From positions 781,334 through 845,333 of the forward strand of contig CH002036.1 of assembly GCA_000149265.1 (NCBI GenBank): 64,000 bases of DNA, in the 5' to 3' direction. The notes below the pieces were generated by a model. That model had not been told where the DNA came from. It made no database searches and worked only from the letters and a program-made list of their open reading frames with translations. A program made the position numbers and the translations under genes. This DNA is from Ciona savignyi. Its lineage: Eukaryota > Chordata > Ascidiacea > Phlebobranchia > Cionidae. This document shows, in pieces, positions 34,301 to 46,069 of the stretch. Position 1 is the stretch's first letter. Every line of letters begins with the position of its first letter.

Positions 34301-35654
34301 TTATGATATATTCTCGCTCGTTTTCGCCCTTTGCCAAAATTTGATGCAAAATAAAATCAGTTGAATCAGTAGGTTGATTAAATTATGTTTCAGGTCGGCC
34401 CAACAGCTAAACGATTTTACCACGCCCTCGAATCTGAACTCTTCCATTCCAGGTAAAAAATATTCGTCAAGATTCTAAGCCAAAATTGCTGTAACATTAG
34501 TAATGTTTAGTCATGTTTTTATGACTTACCGCGCCAAGTTTTAAACTTGTTATGGTCTGGTCACTTTTTAAAAATAGAGTACTGTATATGAATTGGTCGC
34601 ACATTCGTTCTTTGCCAGCAAATTTCCAGGTGTTTAGTTTCCCTAAATGAGCAGAACTAGCCTTGGAAATAAACATAATTTACATTTAAATTAAAGCGGT
34701 GTTACTATATCAGTTCAAGGTCCTGGGTTCGCGGCCCACCCATGACAGATTTTTTTTGACCGCAATGATCGCAATATGCTTTTACGTAGTTGGCCACCTA
34801 GTGAATTTTATTTTCTAATTGCCCAATAAATGGTAGGAAAATATAGTTAAAGCAAAGTCCGCTAAGTGTCTTGCCCAACGCTACAAACGACGTAGCATCG
34901 GCTGGTTTTGATTTTATAGCCTTCCCCACGCTGCCAATCGTGCCGTCCACTAACATGACAATATAATGCTAACTTCCCATTTTAACCTCACACAGTTCCA
35001 ACGTCATACGGGTCCGGTGCTGACTTCAATGCGTCCACCACCATTGAAACAATTACCCCTCCGAGCACCACACCCGACCCTTTCAACTCAAACTCTACCG
35101 CCGCACCAGTAAACTTTGGAGTTGTACCAATCGGTCGCGATTTGTCACTTTATACATTGCACAATGTCGTTTGTATCGTTGTGGTATTGGTGAGGTTACT
35201 AATTCGGAAACCTGAAGGAATCCCCTCCGCAAGATTCAATCTGTTAATCATCGAAATGGCAGTTCATGCGATTGACCTTAGCGTATTTATTGTAAACGGA
35301 CTTGACCAAACTGTTGCACTTTCTGACCGTGTCGTTTTCACATCGGTCATTGTAGTTTGGGCGGTTGGCTACTTGACTTTGATACTTGTGGTCAGTCGTC
35401 GTTTTGCTGAAGTGGAATACGACGATGACCGGAAGAAGTTAGAAACTCTTTATTGCGTGATACTCACAGTTTTTCAAGAGATTCCTCGATTGACAATGCG
35501 CGTTATTATACTGGTTTTAAATTTCGATACCGAATCTATTGGAACCAGTTACATATTGCTTTTCGCGTGTAAGAACGCGTTGTTTGTTCTATTGTTTTTC
35601 CATCGCATAGGTTTATCGTGGAACTTGTGTTCTGGGTCGCATCGTAGACTGTAG
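31361..35654 (+). CDS. TMEM26: TMEM26-like multi-pass membrane protein (5 exons, complete)
   Basis: Encodes 360 aa, close to the roughly 370 aa of vertebrate TMEM26. Exons: 31361-31535, 32265-32352, 32794-32895, 34394-34452, 34996-35654; phases agree at every junction. The N-terminus (MKKREMCCKLV) leads into hydrophobic helices around LLLGLCALTIW and FAILSIGILLSL. The family pattern R/K-x-W-F-x-P followed by IVPTL is visible at the exon 2/3 junction (GRTWFDPNTLFCLATIVPTL). A Ser/Thr/Pro-rich extracellular-type loop with possible N-glycosylation sites (NAST, NSTA) opens exon 5. Further helices follow, including FNLLIIEMAVHAIDLSVFIV and the family segment FQEIPRLTMRVIILVLNF. The molecular function of TMEM26 is not established. 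Intron 3 contains the assembly gap 33801-34204 and tandem repeats, so a small extra exon there cannot be excluded, although phase is preserved without one. Confidence 0.82.
31552..31690 (+). repeat. Dispersed GGCGGCCGCGTCCGC repeat, copy 1
   Basis: AGGTTTGGCGGCCGCGTCCGCTATAT followed by a T-rich stretch and TTTTGCTGTC matches 53262-53400 over about 120 bp with drift. It begins only 17 bp inside intron 1 of the TMEM26-like gene. No terminal repeats or coding capacity are visible. Confidence 0.5.
32935..33391 (-). repeat. SINE family A copy with amplified internal units, reverse orientation
   Basis: Inverted tail (TTCATCCAAGAGAATGG), then about four inverted units (GCGTTATCACACGGGCAATCGTCCGATTACCTCGCAAGTACGTA), the CACCATCGGGTTGC linker, and the inverted head (CCCTTCGGCAGAACGG, CAAGCTAATCGATCGG). 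This one copy shows both the full SINE layout and tandem amplification of the middle unit. It lies in intron 3 of the TMEM26-like gene. Confidence 0.65.
33595..33745 (+). repeat. 20-22-bp tandem repeat (TTATGACGAAATATT type) before the gap
   Basis: About seven units of TTATGACGAAATATTTAGA / TTATGACGAAATATTGGCA alternate in a two-unit pattern. The array stops shortly before the assembly gap at 33801. It lies in intron 3 of the TMEM26-like gene. Confidence 0.65.
33801..34204. other. Assembly gap (404 N)
   Basis: Run of N inside intron 3 of the TMEM26-like gene. Two open frames reported across it are artefacts of N translation. Confidence 0.99.
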
Positions 35655-37490
35655 CCTTTTTTATCACTGATTTCCAAGTTCAATCGTTTCCAACCTTTTT
35701 AATCTTTATTTACCGAGTCAAGTTTCAAACCTATTATGTACCCGTTATTTAAACCGTTTTTATATAGGAGTCGGTATGCGTATCGGTCGTGTTAGCCATT
35801 CAACTACATTCAAGGGCAACCGTACACTTTTTAATCGTTTCCAAACTTTTTAATTCCTTTTAAACGGGCTTAGTTTCGAAACCAAAATGGGTTTGTTCCT
35901 AATACCGTTTCGTATATAAGTCGGTTTGTATCGATCACAGTAACCATTCGGCCACACGACCGTACTTCATTTTTAGAATTACAGCAACAAACAGAAAAAA
36001 AACAATTTGTTTGCTGCACCCTTGAGAACCAAGAACAATTTAGCTTGTTTTTGTTTTTCAACACTAACTGACGTACTCATTTGTTATAAGACAAAAAATC
36101 GCAAAGCTGCAAATTTTTACCAAATGTTTACTTTTTATTTATTTTATTAATTTTTATTGGGCCAAGTTTCGGACATGATGGGCTCGTCATTCAGATATAA
36201 GTAAGTTTGACCAAGCTTGCACTGGCATTATGTCAGGTTATAGATAATAAATTTTTGCAAGATATTTTACCATATGTAAAATATAATTTGATGGTTGAAT
36301 TACATATATATTATTTTTATTTTTAAAACCATTTATTTCTTGAAAATTCTCTTTCCCGTGCACTGTATATTCGCTTAAACCGCTATATCGTGTTTATAAA
36401 TCATTTGTTTGTCTCCCATTAGCCTTACTGCTAACTTTAAACCGAGCGTGGACTTGTTCTACACTCCAATTTTCTTACTTAAGATGTACTTATTATAACG
36501 CAAAACCTGTGTTTTTCCACTTTTGGAGTAAACGTGTTTCAATTATCATAATTACATAAGGTAGTTTGTCGGTTTGAACCTAGCTCTCGAAATACCTCGC
36601 TTTTGTTAGTTTAATTTAATTGTATAAAGAAAGAGTGTTTTGTAGTAATAAAACTATTAAGTTTTGTGTTGTAATTTGTCTATGTTTTGACCGTATTTTG
36701 GTAAGGCACTAAGCCGACATTACCTGAACACTGAATGAATAAGTTCTATTAACATTACAGAAACGTTCTAATCATACACAACACACTGCATGCAATAGCT
36801 TCGGTTACCCGTCGGTGGGTACGAGGTAATCTGACGATCAATCTGGCGATAGCGTCCATTTCGTATTCATATTTACATGAATATCCTGTTGTCGCATTCC
36901 TTATTTATTAAGGTTTATTTGACTGTTAAGCGCTAAATATATTAAAAAAAGGAAAGACATCATAATAGCAATAAAATGTACGGTAAACAGTGTGGCCGAA
37001 TGGCTAGCGCGACCGATACATATATACGAGGATGCCCTTGGTATTTATCTGAAATTATGACACCTATCCTATCTAAATTAGCCATGACATATTACAATCA
37101 GCTAACACCCCTTGTTTAGTTTGTACTATCGAAACTCAATTTATTATAGTTCCAATGTTGTATGCAGACTTGTTCCGCGAAGTTAAATATATTTAAAAAG
37201 AGGATAGATTCTAGTTAGAGTGGATCAACTGATGTGGTTATTAACTTTCTTAAAAGTTACTAACATAATAATTGCAGTGTTAATGTATTTTGTTTTATGT
37301 TAATACTGTATTAGTCTTTTTTTCTGGACACAACCAACAAATATTGCATTAGTAATTCATAACTTCTCCTGTAATAACTATTGCGGATATCATTCAGAAA
37401 GTTTTAAATTTTATTTATTTACCATCATTTGTTTGATTGTCGTTTTGGTTTTATAACATAAACATATGTATATTTACGTGAAAAATAGTT
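35655..37490. other. Intergenic DNA 3' of the TMEM26-like gene
   Basis: No gene recognised. Holds two reverse SINE-B copies (about 35740-35965), a plus SINE-A fragment (about 36705-36895, with GTTACCCGTCGGTGGGTACGAGGTAATCTGACG) and a plus SINE-B head (about 36985-37025). A candidate AATAAA for the TMEM26-like transcript is near 36645. Confidence 0.45.
35740..35965 (-). repeat. Two adjacent SINE family B copies, reverse orientation
   Basis: Two successive blocks show TATATAGGAGTCGG / TATATAAGTCGG, TATCGGTCGTGTTAGCCATTC / TATCGATCACAGTAACCATTCGGCCACACGACCG, and TAGTTTCGAAACCAAAATGGG. The GTTTCGAAACC segment fits a tRNA B box, supporting a tRNA-derived SINE. Spacing of about 110-120 bp suggests a tandem dimer. 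Confidence 0.5.
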
Positions 37491-37496
37491 GACTAT

Positions 37497-38500
37497 TCTT
37501 TCGGATCCTAAAACTTAACCATGAGTCGCAGCGCAATCACTAAAAGCCGAAGCTGCAGACATCTTCCGCTCGAGAGAATATAGGCGTAGAGTATATGAGG
37601 TGCCTTCAAGAAGTTGGAGAATTTATTAAGAACTTCCCGTCAAATAGTCTTTAAAACTTCCTTTTTTGCTATGGCGTCTTCGAGAGAATATGGACAATCT
37701 TAGAATGCACTGAATATATGGCGTGATACATATGGCGACATATTGCATGTTTTAAAAGCTGTTTTACTCAAAACCGATGAAGCTACAAATACAAGTACCA
37801 GTTAAAAACACTTATCCACGATATCTTGTTTAGCGTTATTTTTATCGCCACAAAGCGTGGCTTGGATACTCAAATCGTAAAAGTAACGTAAGAAAGCTCT
37901 TGGCAGATTTAATCATTTCCTGTGTATCTGCAACCGACACATTGTGCTTCGTGGTAAGTATTTCTTACTGGCGCTTGGCACTGACAGTTTAAAAAAATCC
38001 GTCAAAACTTTTTATTTAAAAGTAAGTTTTAATGTCAGGTTTGTAGTTTATTAAAGTGTAGGTAACAGTTCCAAGCAAGTTTGTATATAAATAGGGGAAT
38101 ATTTATTACTCTGTGTGTATAATTGTTTGTATAATCGTCGTCGACATTGGTCATTATCAGGCTGTTGGCACGCAGCAACTAATATAGTAGAGTGTGTATA
38201 CTAATTTGACGTTTAATTAAATTGCAGCCGTTGAGTAACGGGCTCGTCATCAGTAAGACCGTTTTAAATATAAAAATCTGTATATGAATCATATCCTATT
38301 TACAACATATTGCAAATATCTATAATTACAAATACATTTTTGAAGGTAACTGCATAAGAGCTTAAGTAAAACGTCAGTTTTTCAATCGGCATTTCTTCTA
38401 TTGTTAATGCTGGGTTTTGGGACCAGTATATGTTTCCGAATTTTTAATTGCAAAGGGCGGCAGAGCGGAGGGCTGTCATCGGCACATCACCTAGTTTCCA
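37497..38500 (+). repeat. Local tandem duplication, unit 1
   Basis: Block order: AAACTTAACCATGAGTCGC...GCTGCAGACATCTTCCGC, then TATCTTGTTTAGCG...TTCTTACTGGCGCTTGGCACTGAC, then TATATAAATAGGGG...AATCGTCGTCGACAT, then CAATCGGCATTTCTTCT...GGGACCAGTATATG. The same blocks recur in the same order after 39556, and the middle ones again after 42090. In this unit the start codon of the last block is lost (ACG in place of ATG), so it is a decayed copy of the exon candidate at 41436. Confidence 0.5.
38084..38093 (+). promoter_or_regulatory. Candidate TATA box in duplicated unit 1
   Basis: TATATAAATA followed by GGGG sits upstream of the exon-like block of the tandem duplication. The equivalent site is degraded in the other copies. 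Promoter activity is inferred from motif and position only. Confidence 0.25.
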
Positions 38501-40510
38501 GAAATAAAGCAACACCCAGCAACCACAAAACGTATGAATTAATTTTTAACATGACATGAAGTCTTTGACTTCCGGTTTATTGTTATTTAAATTCATCTCC
38601 GTGAATTGTTTTATCTACTAAAATGGGTGGGCACGCAAGGGGTTATCAAAAGACATTATTCAGATTGCCTCGAACCCGTTTATATATATTACAGTGCAAG
38701 TTATATATAATTGGGCCGTTTCAACGCCTTTAGCTGAAATATTTAAAACGGGTCTCGTTTTCGGTTTTGTGTTTCAGCAAGGTACCTATTGGACAACACC
38801 CTGAACTTATTTGATTGATGGCTTTTATTAAATTAATAGATTTACAACCATACGCAATACACACTAACAGCCCCGGGAACAGTGGGATCGATTCGAATTA
38901 ATCTGACGTTACCTGTGTTATAATGCTCCTTTGCGTTTCCCATTAACTAGAATAAAAATGAATATCTTATCTTACAAGTCCACGGTTTAGATCTAATCTA
39001 GCATCTGTCTTCTTATGAAAACTATATGTATGAGCATATATGGTAGTAAATATGTGTTTTTTTTTCTTTCCGAAATAACAGATGGTGGGGAAATGAATTT
39101 AAAGTCGGTAAGTTATTTATAAACTTTATAAATAAAAGTTTTTACAAAAAACAGTAAATCCAATATCCTAAAACCATTATGTAAATTTTTTGAAAAAAAT
39201 TACAGCAAACACGTTTCATCTGGCTGTTGTTTTTAATGACAGTGCCGCTTCTTTTTTCATCGGATTGTAATTTCCTTTTAACTATAAAATCATGCTCAAT
39301 TTTATAAAGAATCCTTTATTTTTTTACAGGAGAAAATTTGGAAGACACCATTTCCAAAAAAAGAATGAATTAGATCCAAAGTTTTCGTTGTGTTTGGTGG
39401 AAATTGTAAATCATAAAGCATTAAAAATACATCGGATGCCACAAGACTAATTTATTTCATTCTACCATAATACATGCTTAATTATTTGATATTCTACGTT
39501 TCTATCCTCTTGTATGGGAATATCAAATTGGCAATCTTCTACTTATTCATTCGGTACTTAAAACTTAACCATTAGTCGCGGCGCAATTAATAAAAACCAA
39601 AGCTGCAGACATCTTCCGCTAACTTTATTTAAATTAATCCGGATGTTTTTAATATTAAGTGAGAATAGGCGCAGATTATACGAAGCGTCTTCAAGGAGCT
39701 GGAAAACTCAGTAAAAACTTCCCGTCAAATAAGATGTAAAACTTCCTCATTAGATATGCGTGTCTTCAAAACCACCGTTGATTTTATGAATATGAGTTCT
39801 TTAAAAGCCAACGTATAGGTTTTACTGCGCCAAATATAATTAATGCTATAAACAAAAACACGCAAGGTCTATATGCCTACTACCACTTAAATTAATGTAT
39901 TTTTTTGTTAAATCTGAAGAAACATATCGATCATATACAACATTACAGTCGCTACGGTAACCGACAGTGCGCAAGGTAATGTGTGTTAACATTCACACCC
40001 GTTTTCCATTCAAGTGCGTAAACATAAATAACCGATATTACGGACCATCCCGGAATGCAGAGAATGTATTGCGTCGTGCATTAGTGTGGTACATATCGCA
40101 ACATATCACATGTTTTGAAACCCGTTTACCCAAAAAAGATTACTATTAGAAACACCAGTTTAACTAATATAAGGAAAATATCTTGTTTAGCGGTTATTTT
40201 TTATCAGCACGGACAAAGAGTGTATTGGATGCCGACTGCGTTTACTGTAGAAGCCTTGGCAGTTTTTAATCATTTCCGTGCTTATCTGCAACCGACGCCT
40301 TGCGCTGCATGTTAAGTCTTTCTTACCGGCGCTTGGCACTGACACTTCATTTTTAGAATTTCTATCAAAGTGTTGTATTTAAAAGTAAGTCAACTTTTAA
40401 TGTCAAGTTTATAGAATATTCAGGGTTTGATAAGCGCATACTAAGCAAAGTTGTTTACAAATAAGTGTATGCTGATTACTTGTGTGTATAATTGTGACCG
40501 ACGGTATAGA

Positions 40511-40953
40511 CAGTCCCGGTGCTAGGAACCGCGGGGCCCAATTAGAAATGTGATGGCGGGGCCCCTACTCTTCATAGCCAAATTGATGGGTGTTTATATA
40601 TCATACATACCAGTACATACAAACTACAAAAATATACATTTAATACTTGCTATAAAACAAATTAAAGGTAATGTGAATGCTTTTTTACGATATATTGTTT
40701 TACTTCCAAACATAAATATTGTTTAGCAACAATATTCATTATGACGTAACAGGCAGACACAAAAATTGAATTTGACGTATTACGATGCATAACAAATTGA
40801 TATTATGAGAAAGAATGTTATTTCACTTTTTATTTTACGTTTCAGTAGTATTTTAAACCTCGTAATGCAGAAAGACCCCGCTAGCGCGGGGCCCCTTCAA
40901 GGTGCGGGGCCCAATTTGATCTAATCGGTCAAATCGGCCTAAAACCGGCCCTG
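40511..40953 (-). mobile_element. hAT-type MITE, 443 bp, copy 2 (inverted)
   Basis: Starts CAGTCCCGGTGCTAGG and ends CCGGCCCTG, with perfect 8-bp target duplications GGTATAGA on both sides (40503-40510 and 40954-40961). It is the reverse complement of the element at 26987-27429, equal in length and highly similar. It has no coding capacity, so it must have been mobilised in trans. Confidence 0.85.
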
Positions 40954-40964
40954 GGTATAGACAT

Positions 40965-41240
40965 GTTCAGACTAGTTAGGATATTCATGTACATATACAC
41001 AGACAATCGTCAGATCACTTCGCGCCCACCGTCGGGTTACCAGAGCTATTGCATTGTGTTATGGATGATTCACCCGTTCAATTTAGTAGATTTAAGTCGC
41101 TGGGTTCAGGCAATGTCCGTAAAGTGCCTTGCTCAAGGTCACGACCGTCCAGCTAGCGACCAGTTTCGTACCCCTAACCTTCGAAATACGACGGAGAGAA
41201 CCACTAGAGTCTAGCGACCAGACCAACCTGTCGGTGATCA
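40965..41240 (-). repeat. SINE family A copy, reverse orientation
   Basis: Inverted unit (CAATCGTCAGATCACTTCGCG), CCCACCGTCGGGTTACCAGAGC, GTGTTATGGATGATTCACCCG, TCAGGCAATGTCCG and CCAGCTAGCGACCAGTTTCG are readable on the plus strand. It lies immediately beside MITE copy 2. Confidence 0.6.
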
Positions 41241-41435
41241 AAGGGAGCAATTTAAGTCCGTGATCTCGTCGCCAAGACTTTCTTTGTATGTATGATCAGT
41301 TTTTAACGGCTTAAAGTTTTAAACCAAATATGGGCTTGTCATTTGTTTTTTTATATAAAAATCGGTATATTAATTTTATCCTTGTTACTAAACATTGCAA
41401 ATTTTTATAGAAAACTGCCTGTGAGATTCTCTAAA

Positions 41436-41528
41436 ATGGCAGTTTGTCAATCGGCATTTCTTCTTCTGTTGTGGATATTGTGTTATGGGACCAGTATATG
41501 CAAACAAAATATTTTCCGAAGCCCACAG
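41436..41528 (+). CDS. Possible first coding exon of a secreted peptide gene
   Basis: After an acceptor-like ATTTTTATAG at about 41410, an ATG opens a strongly hydrophobic signal-peptide-like segment (MAVCQSAFLLLLWILCYGTS, then ICKQNIFRSPQ). It stops at a donor-like CCACAG/GTAGTG. Unspliced, the frame runs to 41621. A phase-0 acceptor (TTTCCTTCAG, about 41959) would add only about ten residues before a stop. The relative in duplicated unit 1 has lost its ATG. No family is recognised, and it could be a young or dying secreted-peptide gene. Confidence 0.3.
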
Positions 41529-42089
41529 GTAGTGGGTAAATCAAGAAATTCAGCACCACCACCAACATCTATCTTCACCTACGAGTATGAATTTATTTTT
41601 GACTTAGCACGACATATTTAACCTCTCCGATTTTTTGTTATGAATTCACGTTTTATCTCTGTAAACCATGGGGACACAAAGAGGGATATTAGACGGAAAA
41701 TTGTGAAAATACCTTGCGCCCGGGGCCTTACTACCGGAGCTGTTGTAGTTTGTGCAAGATTAAGACTTTTCTGCAGTTTTAGTAGAACCCATTTATCTAG
41801 TGGTCTTAGCCAATGCCGGCTAACTAAGTGCCTCGCCCATTCGTCTGGTTTCGATTATGCAACCTGGTGACTACTTGTAGATCGATGACGTTATTAACAA
41901 CTAAGCTGGTTAACATTATATCCGCAATATTAAATAAATTATGTGTTTTTTCCTTCAGTTGGAACAAAGGAAAACAGGCAGAAACATATAAAGACGGTAT
42001 GGTATGATGTTTGAACAAATTTATAACGAAAGGTTTTTTGATATATACCAATATCATCATACACACTTAATTATTAATCGTCAGGATGC

Positions 42090-42360
42090 CTTGCGCTTGA
42101 CAAGAAGCCCTTGACAGTTTTAATGATTTCCGTGCTTATCTGTAAACGATGCATTGAGCTTCGTGGTAAGTATTTCTTACCGGCGCTTGGTACTGACGGT
42201 TCAGTTCTAGAAAATCTGCCAAGGTTGTATTTAAAAATGAGTTTGCTTTTAACGTCCATTCCCTAGATTCTTAAGGGGTTCGAACCGTACAAAGCAAATG
42301 GAAACTTAGGCGTATAATCGTCGTCGACATGTTCGACCGTTGGCTTGCAGTAGATAAAAT
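42090..42360 (+). repeat. Local tandem duplication, partial unit 3
   Basis: Contains GACAGTTTTAATGATTTCCGTGCTTATCTG, TTCTTACCGGCGCTTGGTACTGAC and TATAATCGTCGTCGACATGTTC, aligning with the middle blocks of units 1 and 2. The flanking blocks are missing. Confidence 0.5.
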
Positions 42361-43406
42361 GGTGCAGTGCGCACCAACAACTACGTATATCCCAACAAAA
42401 CAGCTAGAAGATGCCTAATCAACGGCTTCCCCCTTTCGCACAGCCCAGCACACGCGTTCAACTATACAAAAGGGAATTACCTCCATTGTTATTTAAAACA
42501 ATACATATTTAAATACCATGACAAAGAGTGGGCTACTTCAATCAGGCCACTTATAAAGACTGATTTTATTAGTTTACGGTTAACGTCGTACACTTCGGCT
42601 TTTACATCCTTTTTGTCGGAGGGTGGTCAATCCTTTTAGTAAGGTAGTCCATCTACAGATTTCTCTTCAGTAACAGTGTGTCTGGTGATGACCGAAACTG
42701 TTCGTATTAGATTTCACTGGTTGATGTTTCACAAGTTCCTACATAGTTTTCCACTGTAAATTAAAAGGTTTAGACATATAACTAGGTTACATATTGTTGT
42801 TTTTAGTAAAAATCATACCAAATATGTAATTTTTCAAGACTTAAACAGCCATTTCTAAAATCACGAACCTTATATAGAGAGAAATCCCCCAAAAAGGAAA
42901 CTCTCAAATGAGAGAACCCGTAGGACCTCGAAAGTCTAACCTGTCTTCTTAGCGGATTAGACGAACATTATCTTTATGTGAAGAAACATCTCTCGTATCA
43001 AACTGATCAACAAAAGGCTTTGAAATACATTGTGGCTCGATTGAATGTCAATTTCCATCTTCACAATTAGTTGCACACGAAATCAGTTTCTTAACTCGTC
43101 AACATAATGTTATGTGATAAGTGGAATTCCGAAGCCGAAAGCGACGACTCGAATTTAGTTTCATTCCGGCTACATTTCCGTAAGCACTGTATAAATGAGG
43201 CAGAAAATTAAATATCGAGTTAAAGTGATTAGGAATACAACGAGATAAATAGAAATAGTTACAAGATTGCAACTGAATTCTAATTATAAAAATAAAACTT
43301 CTACAAAGGTAAGAAAAAAGCCACAATGGTATTAAAAAGCGCTTGAGGCTTAGAATTAAATTTGTTTGTCCTAGTTGTTTAATAATTTAGGCTATCATTA
43401 ACGCAG
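42361..43406. other. Intergenic DNA before the cytokine-like pair
   Basis: No gene supported. A 90-codon frame at 42367-42639 starts at a GTG and has no recognisable motif. The sequence just before 43407 (GCTATCATTAACGCAG) is acceptor-like and abuts the start codon of the next gene. Confidence 0.4.
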
Positions 43407-44683
43407 ATGAAACTGGTTGTTATTGCGATTTTGATTCTCTGTGCTGCGTTATCCGAGTCGGTAACAAATGGACAACAAATATCCAGAGCGAGACATGTTA
43501 ACGTCGTTGAGGACAGGTACATACTTGGTTTGCTGTTCTATTTAGTTATTATCTCAATGTGAACCAACAAATACAATATTATGCCGTACCAATAAGCCCT
43601 TCTGTGGCGTGGTTTAATGACAACCCCTTCTGTATAGCGTGTTTTACGGTGCTGTAGCCGACTGGCTAGAGCGGCCGATTCCCATACTTACTACTTTAAT
43701 GATAATTCCCTTTATATTTTAATGTCAAGCAGATTTGAAGCGTTAAATTTAAACACACGCAAAACATTACCGATATTGGCTGGTTTAATCCTGGCGTCTT
43801 AAGTTTTAGAAATATTGTTTATAAATTGAATTAATTCGGAAAGTGTAAACAATTTAGAAAAAGAAAATGGTATAAAAACATTTTTCGGGTCTAGATGCCG
43901 ACGACTGGACAACGATATTGAAATGAATTGGACTGAACATACTTACAAGTGTAAAGGCTTCAGTTTCAAAGGACCAACATGTGGTCTATGCTCGATAAGT
44001 GGCCCAAGACCGAGACAGTAAGTACTGAGATATCTGGAAGTAAATAAAGTTTTAATGCCTGGTTAACACGACCGATACCTAACCAGATTCTATTCAAATA
44101 CATTATCAGTGACAGGACATCGTGGGTTGAAAGATTAACTCGGCAATAATACTAAATAAATAAAATTAATTGAATAAAATGTTTTTGTACATATAAATAA
44201 AATATACCAGAAATCCTAGCTAATATACTATGTATATGGGGTAGAAAATGAGAATGCTTGCATCATACTTGCACTTTAAAGTCCAATTTTAGACCCAACC
44301 CCGCTTTCCCCCCAAAATATATCTTCCAAAATTTTGAAATCGTAATCCTTCAATTTTTAAACATTTACCATAATTTCGGCTTGAAAGAAATGTAAGGTTT
44401 AACAAACAAGTATCCTTTTTATACTATTACACCATGTGTAGGCTATTTACCGACGTTTTTCAACCAGTGTAGTTTTACCGATTTTCCTGTGTAGTTTTAC
44501 CGATCTTTTTTAATTAATATTCGCGCTAATCTTGTTTAATGTAACGAAGGAGCAAAAACGCGTATAAGCTAGACCTTCTATAAAGTTATGATGCTTTACA
44601 GGTATGCAGCAGGGACAGAGTATAGAACAGTGCGATCTTTATACAACGAGGCTGTGCTTGTACCATATACTTGTTTTTGTTGA
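43407..44683 (+). CDS. Secreted cysteine-rich protein, IL-17-like/cystine-knot candidate 1
   Basis: Encodes 104 aa. Exons 43407-43516, 43895-44017, 44602-44683; GT-AG and phase-consistent. A clear signal peptide (MKLVVIAILILCAALSES) precedes a short basic mature protein with six cysteines: RCRR at the exon 2 start, YKCKG, TCGLC, and a terminal C-x-C (PYTCFC) one residue from the end. The close Cys pair followed by a strand-like segment and a C-terminal C-x-C is the cysteine layout of IL-17-type and some other cystine-knot factors. The 46070 gene shares the first-intron position and phase and the following CRRL motif, so the two are paralogues. This one has an extra intron. AATAAA follows at 44826. 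An IL-17 assignment is inference; another cystine-knot family is possible. Confidence 0.6.
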
Positions 44684-46069
44684 CAAATCGACCTGAATTC
44701 TTATACATTATGCATTATAACAAATCAAAACACCTTTACTTAAATGTATTTTCACTTTTTTTTATATCTTTTCTTTTGTCTAGTTGAAATGTGTATATAT
44801 TATGCAAACTTTATTTATTGTGCTAAATAAACTAATCCGTGTATTGTTAATGACGTGTTAATGACTGTTATTTGCTGTTATTTTATATAACGAAAAAAAC
44901 ACAAATATTAAAGTTCCCTGACATAAATAAAAAAAACATAAAAAACTAAAATGGCTTTAAACATCTAGCTGCTTCATACATTTGATAATAGCGGTTGGTA
45001 TATATTCTTAGGTATTTTATATTTTTGGGGGTTTGTTGGGTTAATTGTTTTTTTGTGTGTTTAAATGTGTTTTTTTTAATTTATTTTATTTATTTTAAAA
45101 ATTTGGAATCAACAGTGCTTTCCAGTCACTAGATAGGGCTTTCAAATTTCAAAAATGTTATAAAATAATAAAAGAAATACGACAAATATGGGTTGCTTTA
45201 TCTGGCACTGTAACGTATCTCGCCCTAACTAAACTATAAGTATAGGGAGTAATCTTCAACTAATTTCACTGAAATATAACACCGCAGTTTGAATGAATTA
45301 TTGGTCATACTGTGGTATATTTATGCTTGAATATCCAACCGCCCAGTTAGTGGTTGAATATTTAGGTGAACTGGTGTAAACTTTCTTACCTATTCTGTCC
45401 TGCTATCCCTCAGTCAAGAATGAAACAGCGTGTGGGTGTGTAGTTGCTACCGACACTTACACAAAGACAATGAACGTTAAGGATTTTTGGCAGTTTCGTT
45501 GGAGATCATGTATCAGACTGTGAGTGGAGACACAAAACAAATGTAGTTTCTTGTTTAACAATCGAGGCAAAACCAAAGGTTGAAACACGATATTATGACG
45601 TATACTAACATTGTCCCCAGAACGGCGACACTTATCTGTATTCCCGGTACGGTTACGAAAAAGAAACATTTTATATCTTCTGTACTATAAACTTTGTTCT
45701 GCACAGTTTTAGGTTACGCTACTATACCTGAGTAGGTTGCCATGTGTACCCTTTTTGCTGGTGCAACCGATTATAAAATCAAACAAATAGAAAAAAACAA
45801 GGAAGTGATTAACATGGGAAAATTAACAAAATGTCCTTAAACCGAAAACCATGTATCGTAATATTCTCCTGCTATAAAAGAACGTTGTATTGGATAAATG
45901 ACCATTCAATTTTTTAAGTGGATATTAAACTTGAACGAGATTGTAAAGGTAAAAAGAAACAAGAAAAATATGGTAAATAACGTAAAATAAGTTTGCAAGT
46001 TAACCGGAACAATGAAACTCACAAATTTGTAATTTAAAAACTATTTTGCAGAGGAATTGTATTTTCTTC
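44684..46069. other. Spacer between the two cytokine-like genes
   Basis: AT-rich DNA with no exon recognised. The AATAAA at 44826-44831 probably ends the upstream transcript. An acceptor-like TATTTTGCAG at 46042-46051 precedes the start codon of the downstream gene. Confidence 0.4.

Larger units (their letters stand above)
39556..41621 (+). repeat. Local tandem duplication, unit 2, interrupted by MITE and SINE
   Basis: Repeats the blocks of unit 1: AAACTTAACCATTAGTCGCGG at 39556, GCTGCAGACATCTTCCGC at 39602, CTTGTTTAGCGG at about 40180 and TTCTTACCGGCGCTTGGCACTGAC at 40320. It is then split by the hAT MITE (40511-40953) and a SINE-A copy (about 40965-41240) before the final exon-like block (about 41330-41620). 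The insertions post-date the duplication. A third partial unit (42090-42360) follows. Confidence 0.5.

Noticed and set aside
33711..34344. Two long open frames (180 and 192 codons) around 33.8-34.3 kb
   Set aside because: They consist almost entirely of unknown residues from the N gap and are artefacts.
42367..42639. 90-codon plus-strand frame
   Set aside because: Starts at GTG, has no motif, signal or splice support, and lies next to decayed duplicated sequence.
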